Assembly: GCA_032207245.1 (NCBI GenBank)
Contig: CM063498.1
Span: 59,613,198 to 59,677,197 of the forward strand
Reading direction: 5' to 3'
Length of the DNA: 64,000 nucleotides
Source: Pardosa pseudoannulata
Taxonomy: Eukaryota; Arthropoda; Arachnida; Araneae; Lycosidae
Shown here: positions 49,941 through 61,860 of the stretch, piece by piece
Layout of the letters: every line of letters begins with the position of its first letter
Position numbering within the stretch: position 1 is the stretch's first letter
Notes under the pieces: generated by a model
Seen by the model: the letters and a program-made list of their open reading frames with translations, nothing else
Databases searched by the model: none
Told to the model about the DNA's origin: nothing
Position numbers and translations under genes: made by a program

Positions 49941-52900
49941 GATTATCAAAACTGAAGGAATACTTTGGCGTAGCACTATGAAGCCTAATATCCTACAGGG
50001 AAAGCGGTCTATCATCTGTTAAAATAAATAAAATATCCTTTAATTCAAAACGTTAGTATACCTTTTAATTCAAGCGAAATGATGACAATATAAGTAGGGC
50101 GCTGCCATCAGACTTTTTTATTGAGAATTGTATTGCTGATAAGAACAATTATAGCAATTCGGAATTGACTTTAGACAACATATCCAAGTTTAAATAATTT
50201 TCGTATAGCAAAAATTTTACCATAGCGCTATCCCAACTGACCAGTAGCCTCACGATGGCCGATTATGTAGAGTGCTGCCTTTCTGTGCCGAATCAAAACA
50301 TTTTAAGCTTTAGAAACTAATGATGCAATCTTTTGTTAACGATATTCAAGGAACAACCTTGAGGCTTTTGTGCCTTGGATTTCAAACAGATTCTTGCTCT
50401 TTTTATCTTAGTGTTACATCCCCACCAGGGTTAAAAGTGATGTCATAGAATAAAGAGATGTATCAGAAGATGCCATAGGAAGTCTCTAAGCTTTCCTTAC
50501 AGCTCAAGATGTGTAACTAGGAAAGAAGTTATTGAGTTATTTTCAAAAAGCTCACTGCTATCCTGGGGTGAGTTCTTTTTTAGATATTTATCATGATGAG
50601 ATTTTTAAACTATATCTCCACCTGAAATTTTGCTTATACCAAACTGGGGGTTACATTTTTGTATAACCTAAGCTAGAAAAATTTTTATGTCTGTTTAAGA
50701 CTGTTTTAATTTCGACATCGCTAAAGTTGTTCTCCAACCGAGAGTTGGAATTCTTGTGAAACCCTTCACGAGTGAATTATTTAATTCCCATTGTGAGAAT
50801 TATTCCTAGTTATAGCTAGATTCCTATGAACCAGTAGTACCTCACTGACACATAACCAAGTATTTCATCACTGACATTGCCTGAAAATAGAGTTCTAAAG
50901 CGTCGCTACTATATTAACGTCTGTATTTTATTACTGTAAATCTGATTTTCGACAGTTCTTTTTTAACAATCCGGGTCGCTTTTGAGCTATTATGTTCCCC
51001 TGAGAAAGAGTAAGCTGTAAGTAAATATATTCTGTTTATCGCTTTTAAACAAATCTGTTAGTCCAAATACCTCTGTTTGCTCCTTAAATATGCATCTACT
51101 TAGGTCGACAGGGACGTCTAAAGATTTCTTAAGGTTCAAGTCCTTCTGTAAAAGTTGGGTTTCACTGAGAGATCCAAGGCCACACGAGGGAGTCCATAAC
51201 GTACCTACTTGAAGTCGATTCCGAACGGCTATAAATATTTATGCTAGAAATGGCATTTGATCCTACGGATTACCATACTCAAAAACAGTGACACAATAAG
51301 TAAATATTAAGGTATCGTCCATCAAGAAGTCCGGAATGTTTTGATAAACAAAACTTGCTTAATGACTTGCCAAATTCAAATATTTCTAATTTCCCCAAAT
51401 TTTTTGTCTTTATATCTTCTGTAAATCAAAAACTCTCTTTTTTTTTTTTTTTTTTTTTTTTTGGGAAACCTAAATTTCTAAATGAAAAAAAATCTGATGT
51501 GAGCATTACTTTGATTTCCTTGTGCGCATATCATTATTTCTAAGACTTTTATTGTATTTGCCATTACGAAGACACAGATATTTGTTGGCTATTTCATTCT
51601 AGTAGTTCCATATCGGCAGACAACATTACTTGCTAAGACGGGACAAAAAAAAAAAAAAAAAAAAAAAGAAAGAGCAAAGCGGGTCCTTGTAATTTAGCAG
51701 CAAGGACCAAGCAGAAGACCCCCTGGCTTGGAGATATTGTTTGGAAGCTAAGAGGACTTTAAGATCAAGAACATATTTTACAGCTGCCATTAACGAACAA
51801 GACATATCTTAATCCAACTCGATCCTTGAATGCACAACCCTCTTGCTATGACATCAGTGATTTTAAGGACTAAGTTACTGTGTTCCAAATGTACACATAT
51901 TATATTATACAATTGTTTTAGAATTTAATAGCATAATCTGTTACCAGAATTATTACTTGTTCATTCCCTTCAAGGTTCAAAGTTGGTTTCATTTCTCAAG
52001 GAAATGGTTTTGTCTGAGTAGCATTCGAGTACTGCAATCTGGCAGCGACCTGCCACATCAATATATACCCTTTATATTCATATTTGTTTTTATGATTACA
52101 ACACAACCTTTACTCCGTATAAGGTATGGACTTTAAAAGTATAAATCCAACTGTTCAACAAAAAGCATTGTTACAACTACAAGCAAGTCCTTTGATATCT
52201 TTCTGCTCTATTGTTGTAGTTGGCAACAAACAGCTGTGATATCCATTATAATTAAATTTTTCCTTAAGTACAGTGCAAATTGCAATTAAAAAGGAAGGTG
52301 AATAACTTAAACATTACAATATTTCTATATATAACATATTTAGAAATTCTATGACTAAGCATTACTGAGTTATGGAGATTCATACACACAGATGATATGG
52401 AAAAACTAGTTTAAAAGGGATGGCCAAATTGGATATTTAAAGTTTCCTTGTATATAAGTATAAATGTAATGTTTTAAGTAGTCAAAATAGATTCAGGTAT
52501 GGTCAAAATAGGTGTTTATGTTGAAATCTGAAAAGCTAAAGAAAGAAAAAATTTATTTAGCTTTACCAAACAAATAGGAAAGAAATTTACATTAAAAATA
52601 ATCAAATTAAATTTATGGAGATAGTTTAATCTTGTTTTTACAAGAATGTTTTTTTTGTGCTGTACCACAGCATTTGCAGGTGAAATTCAATTACTAATAA
52701 CTATTTAGATTTTGCTAATGAATAACTAAGAGATACTGTGAAAAATGTATTCAAGTAGAGATAAAAGCTAAATTAAAATTAAATATTAAAAAAGAAAAGT
52801 TCCCATGATAAATATCAATGCATAATAAGCACTCGATAGTTTGGTAACTTTTTTATGGACATGAAATACCACAATTTGTCTTATATTAAATAATGGATGT

Positions 52901-53654
52901 TAAAACTAAAAAACATTATTTCTTTTTGAACCAGCATTAATTTATGCTTTTCCTTTATGTAAATATCTTAAAATTTTATTTTATAAAAAAGATAAATGTA
53001 ATTTAAGTATAACTAGAATATCTTGTTAATTCAGTTTTTTAATTGCTTTGTAAAATGTAATTAAATTACTTGTCTTTAATAAATTTACATGCCTCTCCAG
53101 TAATGAAATATGAACACATGCTTCCAAGAGGGAAAATAATCTACATTAGGAAAATTTTTTTTTAATTAACCATGCTTTAAACTTAATCAGAAAAAATGCT
53201 TTCTGGAATGATGGATAAAATAATCTTAGCCTCTGTTTACTATGAAATTCAGAACTTCTTAATATTACAATATTTTAATACAAATACATTAGTTAATATA
53301 AACTCAAATATGTTCCAGAAATGCTGTACATACATACATAAATATCTTTCTAAAATGTAGACAAAATATAAGCACAGTCCCTACTGTTCAAGAAAATTTT
53401 GTGCAATGTATTTATTTTCTGATAATATCCTAATTACTTAGTCTAGTTGATGTGTGGATAAACATTCTACTGAATAAATTGGAGATTTCAGATTACAATA
53501 TTACTATGCATATTCAATTTTCAAACATTTTTTTTAAACTTTGCTCAATTTCGTTTTCATTTATAAGAGCTGCCTCACAATAAGTTAAAAAAAAAAAGAG
53601 CTAATGAGACATTAGCAATTATACACAAATACTTTGAATTTTGATTTATACTAT

Positions 53655-53696
<42 letters not shown>

Positions 53697-54421
53697 GCTG
53701 ATTTTCAAAATTATGAAGCACTATCATACTACCTTACATTACATATAGGCAGACAGATTAACTACAAAGCTGGTTTTCAGAAATCCAGCACCATTTACTC
53801 CAATGTACTACAGTCTGCAGGTTAATGTTCTCTCAACAAGCTCTAATCCACACTATGGATTCCATGATTGATTTCTAATTATTTAATACCTGTCACCAGG
53901 GAGCCGATCTGTCTACAGTTATTTTCTTAACAGGTCTCACTATCTTAAATATAAGATTGAAAAGCAATTTTTAATATTTTTTTGGCTTGATATAGCTCAT
54001 AAAATGTGGATCAAATTAATAATTTATAACAAATATAACAGAATTTCTCACTTTGAAAAATACTATTGATTACATAGTAAATGAGTAGAAACTAATGAAA
54101 ATTAGATACAACTTTTAAAAATCAAAATTTAAAATATGCACAACTGTAACTTTATTTTAACTGTACATGCAAAACTACATATTTTTAAAAGTTCCAGTGT
54201 TAGACTGAACCTAAACTATAGTAATTACTATAGTGGAAAGCATTACTCTTTTTCACGCATCTTCTTTCACAAAGGTACCCTTTATAACAAAGTCTATGTC
54301 CTTAAGTAAAAAAAATAAGCTTTAGCAATCTGATTAAGCAAGATTTGACAACTTGAGAAGCATGAGATTGTTTAAATTTCCTAGATATTGCATGGTTATA
54401 CAAAATTCTACACTTAATTAA
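49941..54421. other. Intergenic region, partly less AT-rich
   Basis: From about 49.9 to 52.2 kb the sequence is visibly less AT-rich than the DLG5 introns but has no supported exon. It includes a T run at 51437-51463, an A run at 51646-51667 and a possible tRNA-like head (TGGCCGATTATGTAGAGTGC at 50257). From 52.2 kb the AT-rich background returns, with a (TA)n tract at 53658-53693. Confidence 0.5.
53658..53693. repeat. (TA)n microsatellite
   Basis: Uninterrupted TA dinucleotide repeat of about 36 bp in intergenic sequence. Confidence 0.9.
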
Positions 54422-54887
54422 CCCCTTGCCTTATGAATCAAGCGACGATTGTGTGTGCTACTTTTGATGAAAGCTTTTCTCAAACGTCGTGACCAGAAGC
54501 AGTATCATCACGGGCTAAATTGTGAGCACACCAGTGGACATTAATAGTACTGCATCTACTATTTAATAAAACCACATAATTTGATAATTATATTTCATTT
54601 TTATTAAAAAAAATTTATTAATGTTTTTATTTCACTTATTATTTCTATGTTTTTGGTTATATAATAAAAGTAAAAATTTTCAGTCGTTTAAATATTTTCT
54701 AAGTAGAATTTATTGTGTGAATAATGTATAATAATATTAGTCAAAATTTTATAAGGGGTATTGTTTTATTAGTGATATGAGCTTTTCACTTTTGGCCAGA
54801 AAGAATCATCACGTGTGTGATACAAGGTTCTCATTTTAGGCACAGCAGTACGATCACATCTCCCATACGTTGTTTAAAGGCAAAGGG
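54422..54887. mobile_element. piggyBac-type miniature element with TTAA duplications
   Basis: Starts CCCCTTGCCTTATG and ends, read inward, CCCTTTGCCTTTAAAC; both ends are bordered by TTAA (54418-54421 and 54888-54891), the target duplication specific to piggyBac. It is 466 bp with no coding capacity. Subterminal parts differ from the centre in being less AT-rich and contain several CGT/ACG words. Confidence 0.8.
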
Positions 54888-54891
54888 TTAA

Positions 54892-56421
54892 TTTACTTTA
54901 ATAAATTCTACATTCTGACTGAGTTAAATATTTTAAAGAAAACTTTTGTTTTAAACATTGAAAAGACCATCTTCATTTGTCTTTATTAATGACCAGCATT
55001 CACTATCTTACAATATGTGGGTATAAAAATTTTATATAGATTTATCACTGTATCCAAACTTATAAAAGCTAAGATGCTAGCAATTTTTTAAGCCATATGA
55101 CAGTATTTAGTTAAATATTATAACCACTGGAAATGACTGCCAAGATTTGTGAACAGGTTAATATTCTCTAAAATACAGGTATTGACCTGCAGTGGGAGTT
55201 ATGAGTTCTATTTGCTCCTGCCATAAATTATTATAGCACTTATATTTTTTAAATTAAAAGACTTATTTTAATTAGAATGTATTGATACTAAAGGGAAAGA
55301 AATACACAATATTTTTCTGGTACAATAAGCAAAATTGAAAGTTGGGGATACTGATGCCAGAATTATACATGCTGCAACTCATTTAGCTTCAGGCACACCT
55401 AAACAACTTTCTTAATCAGAAGTAATTTTTAAAATACAGTACAAACCAAAGGTCAATACAACACAGTAACCATACAAATATCCAACCTAAAATGAAACAC
55501 TGTCACCAAGTAGAAGAGAAAAGTTACAATGTAGTGATCATGAATCTAGTTCAAATTTTTTTTATTGCCTATATCATGGCTTATTTACTAACTTTTTTTT
55601 CTCCCTTCTCCAGATGAATGTTTAGCTTCAAGATTTAAACATATGACTATGACTTTAAGAACAAAAAATGGGCCTTAGTCTATGATATAGCTAAAAATAA
55701 TAAACAATGGATCAGGATACCTGAAACAATAAGAACTGCTTCCTCCAATACAACTTATGTTCAAGAAAACCTTTTGATAGACAATAACATTACTATGTCA
55801 TTTTATTAAAATGTATTGATATTCAAATGAAAAAGGAATGCAAACTATTTTTCTTAAATGAATTTTGGTTTGTATTTAAAATTAAGTCATTTAATATATA
55901 AACATAATATGCATAAATTATTTGTAACATATTTATGTTACAGATAAGGTTAACTCCGTCCCCACGTCTTTAAGCATTCTATTTTTTAATTTATTACAGA
56001 ACAAATGTGTATACAGTCCTCTCCATTTTAATAAAATAGAAAGTTAAAAATGCAACACAAAATAAAATGTAACAACATTAGTGAAATGTCAAACTCAAAT
56101 GTAATACTGAAAATAAATAACTAACGTAAAAAAAAAAAAATCCCCAAAATGGAGTTTTTATTTTACAAGAAAAGGTGACATATATTATATATCTGTATCA
56201 GCTACATATGTTTCCACATTTACAACCATACATTGGAAAAAAAATTCGAAGAGTCGTTAAACATAATATGTATATATGATTCAAGCAAAATATAGTCATT
56301 TATAATTAGAACAAAGAAAAATGCTAATGTTAAGTACTGAAACTATAACAAACTGCTAATAGAAAAAGAGCTGTTTGAAAAATTCTGTAGTTTTGTTTCT
56401 TATTCAAAGTGTTTCAGTTCT
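54892..56421. other. Intergenic sequence downstream of CISD
   Basis: AT-rich; includes the presumed CISD 3' untranslated region just below 56422. No element or exon recognised. Confidence 0.55.
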
Positions 56422-56511
56422 CTAGGCATCTTTTTGTTTTATTATTAGAGGTCCAACATTATCTCCAGCATCTTGATTGTGCTTATTATGGCTTCCATCA
56501 CAATATGGAAA
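56422..56511 (-). CDS. CISD: CISD exon 3: CDGSH box and C-terminus
   Basis: Encodes the last 29 residues and a TAG stop: FPYCDGSHNKHNQDAGD, NVGPLIIK, then QKDA. It carries the third Cys and the single His of the cluster. It is too short for a simple ORF search and was found by splice signals and the motif. A reverse-strand AATAAA at 56157-56162 is one possible polyadenylation signal. Confidence 0.95.
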   Translation of the reverse strand, partial: FPYCDGSHNKHNQDAGDNVGPLIIKQKDA

Positions 56512-58797
56512 CTAAAATGAATAAATAAAATAATTAGAAAATAACATAATATACCGATTATATAATGACAGTGAGTACAGAAAAGCATGGGTGCAGAAAA
56601 TCTGAATGCAGACACATACACTAAGTTTGGGAGAAATTTAGGCTACTGTGGGGCAATTTTGGGCCAAGTTTATAAAAGACAAACAAATAATTTATAAATT
56701 CAACTGTTATCAGTAACGAAAAAATATTTTAGCTAATGACCATATTTACACCCCCGACCTTTGCTGTGAATCAAATTTCCAAAAGGTTTTATCTTCATAT
56801 TTTGTTGAAATTGACAAAAGAAGCTTGCACATTAAAAAAAGAAGTCTCTCTTATCTCCATTCCTATTGCACATTACAGGACCTGGGGAAAGGTGGAGACA
56901 GTCTCTTTTCTCTTGAACAGAAGTCACTGGACACTCTTGGGCTATTATCAACATTTAGAGGCCCTCCAGAAACAAGTGACTATTAAAGGTTCCACTAAAG
57001 CAACCCCAATGACATCACATATGATTAACAATCTTCATAAAAAGATAGAAGGGCTGCAATTTCTTGGTAACAACCAATATAATCCATCAATGTACAGTAA
57101 TTTTTTTTTATTGGAATAAACAGGCTGTATTTTTTTAAATTTATAAATAATAGTCTAAAGGAAAGTTCTTTATCCTAAACACTGTACTCTAATAGTTGCT
57201 TCAACTGGAATGAAAATATGGGAACAATTTCAGGAAAATTTAGGAAAAAACTTCTATTCTGGGGATATTTTGCACCCTGAACAATTTTCTGAATCCCTGC
57301 AGAAAAGTAACAAATTCAAAATAATTTAAAATTAAGTAATGACAAATTTAATTTTTGCTTTAGTTAATTAAAAAATGTCAATAGATTTAAATAGTTTGAT
57401 TTTGCTTACAGCTATGTTTTGCTGGGTACAATACTATTAATGAACAGCACAACCCTTTTATACATTTTTAAAATATATAAATAACTTTAAAAGGGTATAA
57501 AAAATGTAACTGCATTAGTCTTCTTGGTATAAAATTATGCTTTTAATAAAATTATATAATGAGGAACATGAAAGAAATTTAGCATTTCGTTGAATGAAAA
57601 TTAAGATTGACATAATATAAAAAATAGCATGCTGTGACTTACAAATACATCACTATATTACATTCTAGTAAGAACAGAGACATAATTTTAAAAAACGTAG
57701 CATTTGAGAAATAAGAAATAAAAGAATATAACTTAGATTTTTTTATATATAACAAAATAAAACAAACCTTAGAAGATTTCCAACATCTGCAAAAAACAGC
57801 CTTCTTCCCAATATCTTCCATATCAAGGGTATGAACTACTTTGTCTGAATCTATCTGGATTTTTTCATTTACTCTTCCTTTCTTTTTGAATAACATATAT
57901 GTAGCAACTAATGCATAGCCAACAGCTATTGCACTCACTGTCCAAGGCAAGATCTGTTGCGTATTTTCATTCACTATAAATAAATATTTAAGAACATTTA
58001 CTTTAATCTCCTATTAAATGGAAAACCAGTTGTAAAAATAATTGATACTTGAAACAGGTAGAAATATTGTAACCTATAACAAATTAGATGTTCATCTAAA
58101 TAACACACACATATACATACACACATAGCTTAAAGGAAGAATATTCATGTAAAGCTAATTTTTTTCAATGGATATTACTATAAAATTATGTACTAATTCC
58201 TATATAATTTTTCTCATGATATATATGATTAAATAAAAAAATGGCTAAAAAAATTGCTTATATGCCAAATTATGTATCAAATTTCAATACTTGTCTTAAA
58301 GATGAGTTGTTGGATTAAGATGAAAATAAAATTAAGAGATAGGACCAGAAGTGTTAAAATATAAAAAGTAAACAAGTATAAATTTACTTTCACACACAGA
58401 TCAGTGAAATAATAGTCAAATTAAATATATTCCTTTGTTATTGCCTTCTCAGCTAGATACTTTAGACAGACTGCCTGAATGAGAATAAAAATAACTTAAT
58501 TACTTCTAAAAAATAATGCAGAACAAAGTTTCAGTGAGAAAGATACTGGTTGGTAACTTACAACTTTTAGATCTTATTTGATATAGGTTTCCCAACTCAA
58601 GAAATATAAAGAATACCGGTCGTTTTAAGTATGAAGTTGATATGAAACCAGAAACAAAACTAAAATAATGAAGACAATGCTCAGTTTACTAGATATAATA
58701 TAGAGATAAATTACTGTAAGTTATACTTACTATAAGGGGCAAGCAACTGTTCAAAACTAGTTAAAAGTGACGCACTGTTAGATTTTTCATTCATCAT
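56422..58797 (-). CDS. CISD: CDGSH iron-sulfur domain protein, 3 exons, complete
   Basis: A mitoNEET/NAF-1 family protein holding a redox-active 2Fe-2S cluster, tail-out in the outer mitochondrial or ER membrane. The joined product is 120 residues (363 nt including stop), close to family length. Residues about 31-52 (LPWTVSAIAVGYALVATYML) form one membrane segment, followed by a basic stop-transfer (FKKKGR). The CDGSH motif spans exons 2-3: CRCWKSSK joined to FPYCDGSH, with the three Cys and one His ligands all present. The C-terminus has the family's GDNVGPLII. The N-terminus resembles the shorter CISD1 type more than vertebrate CISD2, but the invertebrate protein may represent both, so I leave the number off. 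It lies 8.3 kb upstream of DLG5 on the same strand, with its own promoter presumably above 58.8 kb. Confidence 0.95.
56644..57290 (+). mobile_element. Possible transposon relic with 127-codon ORF in CISD intron 2
   Basis: A plus-strand frame at 56736-57119 encodes 127 residues, opposite to CISD and inside its second intron. The composition is more protein-like than the background frames (RTWGKVETVSFLLNRSHW, LHKKIEGLQFLGNN), but I recognise no domain. Flanking words GTGGGGCAATTTTGGGCC (left) and GGGTGCAAAATATCCCC (from the right) could be worn terminal repeats, and the left one resembles the ends of the 28.6-29.5 kb element. Function unknown. Confidence 0.35.
57768..57973 (-). CDS. CISD: CISD exon 2: membrane anchor and first two cluster cysteines
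   Basis: Encodes residues 23-91. Contains the membrane segment, then KVVHTLDMEDIGKKAVF, and the CRC pair of cluster ligands. The exon can also be read as starting at its own ATG, made across the splice junction, so an internal-start product is conceivable. Donor follows KSSK. Confidence 0.93.
57974..58730 (-). other. CISD intron 1
   Basis: 757-nt AT-rich intron with a GTAAGT donor and TTTATTTATAG acceptor. Contains a short (CA)/(TACA) tract near 58105-58125. Nothing else recognised. Confidence 0.75.
58731..58797 (-). CDS. CISD: CISD exon 1
   Basis: Encodes residues 1-22 plus one base. Starts with tandem ATG codons (MMNEKSNSASLL); the upper one is taken as the start, but the second is equally possible. 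Ends LLAPY before a GTAAGT donor. The phase-1 junction produces methionine 23. Confidence 0.85.
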
Positions 58798-59514
58798 ATA
58801 CAAAATTCAAGTGGATTAAATAAAAGGAATTCTTTAAATTAATAGCAGTTAATAGGTAATGAAATAATTACTTTTAACGAAGGAGATTTATATTTAATCA
58901 ACGAATGCAGCTATTAAATATGCGATGATATAAAAAAATACTACTTACACATATCTACTAAGATAGTAGAAAACTGGTTTTTAAAAGTGAGATTATAAAT
59001 TATCTAAGAAGTACGCAGCGACCCCGTGATCAAACCAAGTAAACAAATCGAAAAATATTCACAGTTAGAAGATATTTTTAAATCTTGCTTAGAGAAAATC
59101 GACTGATTATTTATTCCGGAATGAGTTAAATGAAGAAATTTTATTGCAACTAGTCATCCTTATTTATTATTATGATTTTTGATAGAAGAAGACACATCTG
59201 TCTCCACCAGAAAGGAGCAAAATTAAATTAAAAAAAAAATTTGAATTCTAAAAATTTTTTTTATTACAGCCTGCATCATATTTTAATAAAGCCTTGTTTC
59301 ATTTTTTTTAATTGAAGAAGCTCTAGATTCTGCATTATTGGCTTTCATACATCACAGATGTATAAGATTAGAGCTGTAAATAATTACAAAAAGATAAGAT
59401 AGTTACAAACTTCATAAAACTGCAATAAGAAACAAGAACATTCAAATACGAACAATAAAATATTAAAAACATTAAAAAAAGTCAATATCTGCATGACGAT
59501 TGCCTGATCTCATT

Positions 59515-60100
59515 TGCCTTCCAATATCGACTGTAGATGTTTTCCTATTTCAAAGGAGGACACTTTGCAAAGTGGTATTTGTCCATTTCAAAATTTTGTT
59601 GCATAGAGTGCACAAGGGGTTACTATAGATGTTTATGTGGTAAAGGTGTTTGGCGAGGCAATAGTGACCAGTCTCCAGACAAAATGCTGCAACTGCGATG
59701 TATCTAGGAAAATTTAAGATTTCATGAATCGGATGTCTCCAGTTCTTATCATTCATCACTAAAATTAATTTAGCATCATAATTTTTCTTTGTAGTATTTA
59801 TTATTATTCTTTTTATTGGTGTAAATGGTACATCAGCATTATCTTCTTACAAAATTTCTGTTCCCTTGTTGGGTAATTTATCAATTAATTCATTACCAGC
59901 TATTTCAACATGTGGTGATATCCATTGCAATATCACATTTTTCCCCTTTGTGGATAAACAACTATAATTTGTTCAGTTGGAATTCTAATTGCTTCCAGCT
60001 CTCCATTCAAATTGGTTCGAAATGAGCTAAGAGAGGAATAGAAAGTAAAAAACTCTGAGTACACGTCAACTCCTACTTTATTATGCATTTTCGATCTACC
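59515..60100 (-). pseudogene. Jockey-like LINE relic: RNase H region
   Basis: Minus-strand translation shows an RNase H block (NVILQWISPHVEIAGNELID, then LPNKGTEIL and a stop) followed by the C-terminal block FPRYIAVAAFCLETGHYCL and NIYSNPLCTLCNK, which is typical after RNase H in jockey-type non-LTR retrotransposons of arthropods. Upstream of this a frameshifted GELEAIRIPTEQI fits the middle of the RNase H domain. The reverse transcriptase is not recognisable. It is dead (stop and frameshift). It lies upstream of CISD on the same strand. Confidence 0.8.
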
Positions 60101-61439
60101 GGTATATATGTGAAGCCAGTTATTCTTTGGATACTTGATTTAAATTGTCTCCAAAGCAGCTGCATTTAATTTAGCTTCTCTTTATGATGCTTCGCTCTGC
60201 GATTAACTATCATTGCTCATCATTAATTTATGATTAGTTATAAAAGTTTTTAGTGATTGTTGATCGTACGTCGTACAGCATAGGCAGCCAATAGTGAATT
60301 AAAAAATGCTTTGCTAATCACTGGTTAGCTATAATCACGAGGATAAATACAAGGTTTTAGTTATTTCTTTCCAATCAGATGCTTTAACACGATTTAAGAA
60401 CCGCAGCGGTTCTTAATCGAAAATTATTTCTATTTACAAAATACATTCAGAAGGCAAAAGTTTTTGTGTGTATTTATTCTTATGTATAATCGACCTTAAA
60501 ATATGTTAAAAAAAAAAAAAAAAATCTAAAAATTTCACTTTTTCTTGTGGTTGTAACATATATTTCAAATCTTCTATATATATGTAACTTGCTGTATTAC
60601 TTTGTTTCACCAAGTTGATATTTAAGATGTTTCAAAGAATCTAATTTTACGATTTATTATATCATATCTATTTAAAATGGAAGAAGATCTCTGCATGTCT
60701 AAATTATAAAGAAGATCTCCATATAAAAAGTCCCTTTTACGTTTTCTTTTACACACTAATTCAAAAATTCGGATATATTTAACAGTCCTCGTATCCTGAA
60801 TTTTAAGTTCCAAAATTTTTAATCTGACCTGATAAGCCAATTTGTCCGTCAGTTTTTTCTACATACAAATAAATATTTCTCAGAAAGTTAATAGGTTTCA
60901 ACTGATCCATCTGGTGTCTCTGTATGTCGATATTTCAAAAATTTGCAGAAGGCAACCTTTTCTAATCTAAACCCCTTTTCACTCATTGGAAAGATTTAGC
61001 TTTGCAAAGATTTAAAAAGAGGTTTAAGTTACTTTCCAATTTGAGAAATTCATTGCTATTATATCCATAAGATATAACAAGAAAGCCTAAACGAAAATTT
61101 AACTTTCTTGGAATCGCATTAACTGAAATACATAGCCAGATAATAGCCGAATTGATAAAGGAGTATCATCCGGTTCAAGAAACCGCGGGAGAGTTACGCT
61201 GCATCCATGGATATTAGGTGGATTCTGAATTTAGCAAAAGGCACAGGTCTAACTAGACGTAAAGTAATTTTTTTTCTAACTCTTATATAGGAGTATCATC
61301 CATGAAGTAAGTTTTCCCACATCATCTAAACTTGGTTTTAAATTAAGCACGAAATGCGATGGCACAAATCAGTTATATTATGGGTATGATAATCGTATGA
61401 GGCAGTTGTAACTTCTCTATCGTTCACATTTACTTCGTT
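60101..61439. other. Repeat-like flank, unidentified
   Basis: Less AT-rich patches at 60240-60420 and 61090-61250 alternate with AT-rich sequence. A minus-strand frame at 60622-60840 is basic and Arg/Lys-rich without a domain. Some of this may belong to the neighbouring LINE or mariner relics, but no motif confirms it. Confidence 0.4.
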
Positions 61440-61860
61440 ATGATGTCGACTTTAATTTCTCCTCTCGCCGACAGAAAGATAAAGTTTTTGAATGCAGCTA
61501 GCTCTGATAGAAATACATATCCAATTGTGTTTAACGTATGGACTGGATGCGACGAACAAGTATGTGTTTTTCATTTGTGTCGGGGTATTTCAGACACCAA
61601 TGAGGCCAAATACTCAGCGCTGATTCCGATAATTTATCATCAATGGTGGTCTTCCACCCTACAGTCCCGATCTTGCTCCCAGCGACTTTCATATGATCTT
61701 TCACCTGTAGATCTTTTCTTCCGAATGTTCCTGTCTAACTACCACAGACTAAGACCTACAGTCAGCTGCAACAAACCTGGCTTCATTCCCAAGTGGCAGA
61801 ATTATAAGACGAAACTTATCGAATAAGAAAACTTATCCCATGTAATAACCGTTACAATTC
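61440..61860 (+). pseudogene. mariner-type transposase relic
   Basis: In the frame starting at 61648 the translation reads GLPPYSPDLAPSDFHMIFHL, which contains the PPYSPDLAPSDFH signature around the third catalytic Asp of mariner transposases (DD34D). The longer open frame at 61440-61826 is a different frame in this part, but its end (KPGFIPKWQNYKTKLIE) resembles the C-terminal tail, so at least one frameshift separates them. The N-terminal half is unrecognisable. Confidence 0.75.

Noticed and set aside
50257..51170. tRNA gene candidates (TGGCCGATTATGTAGAG and GGTTCAAGTCC)
   Set aside because: The two box-like words are about 900 bases apart, and no cloverleaf can be formed around either.
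61440..61826. 128-codon open frame taken as a real protein
   Set aside because: The conserved mariner signature PPYSPDLAPSDFH is in a different frame of the same DNA, so the open frame is a by-product of a frameshifted relic.
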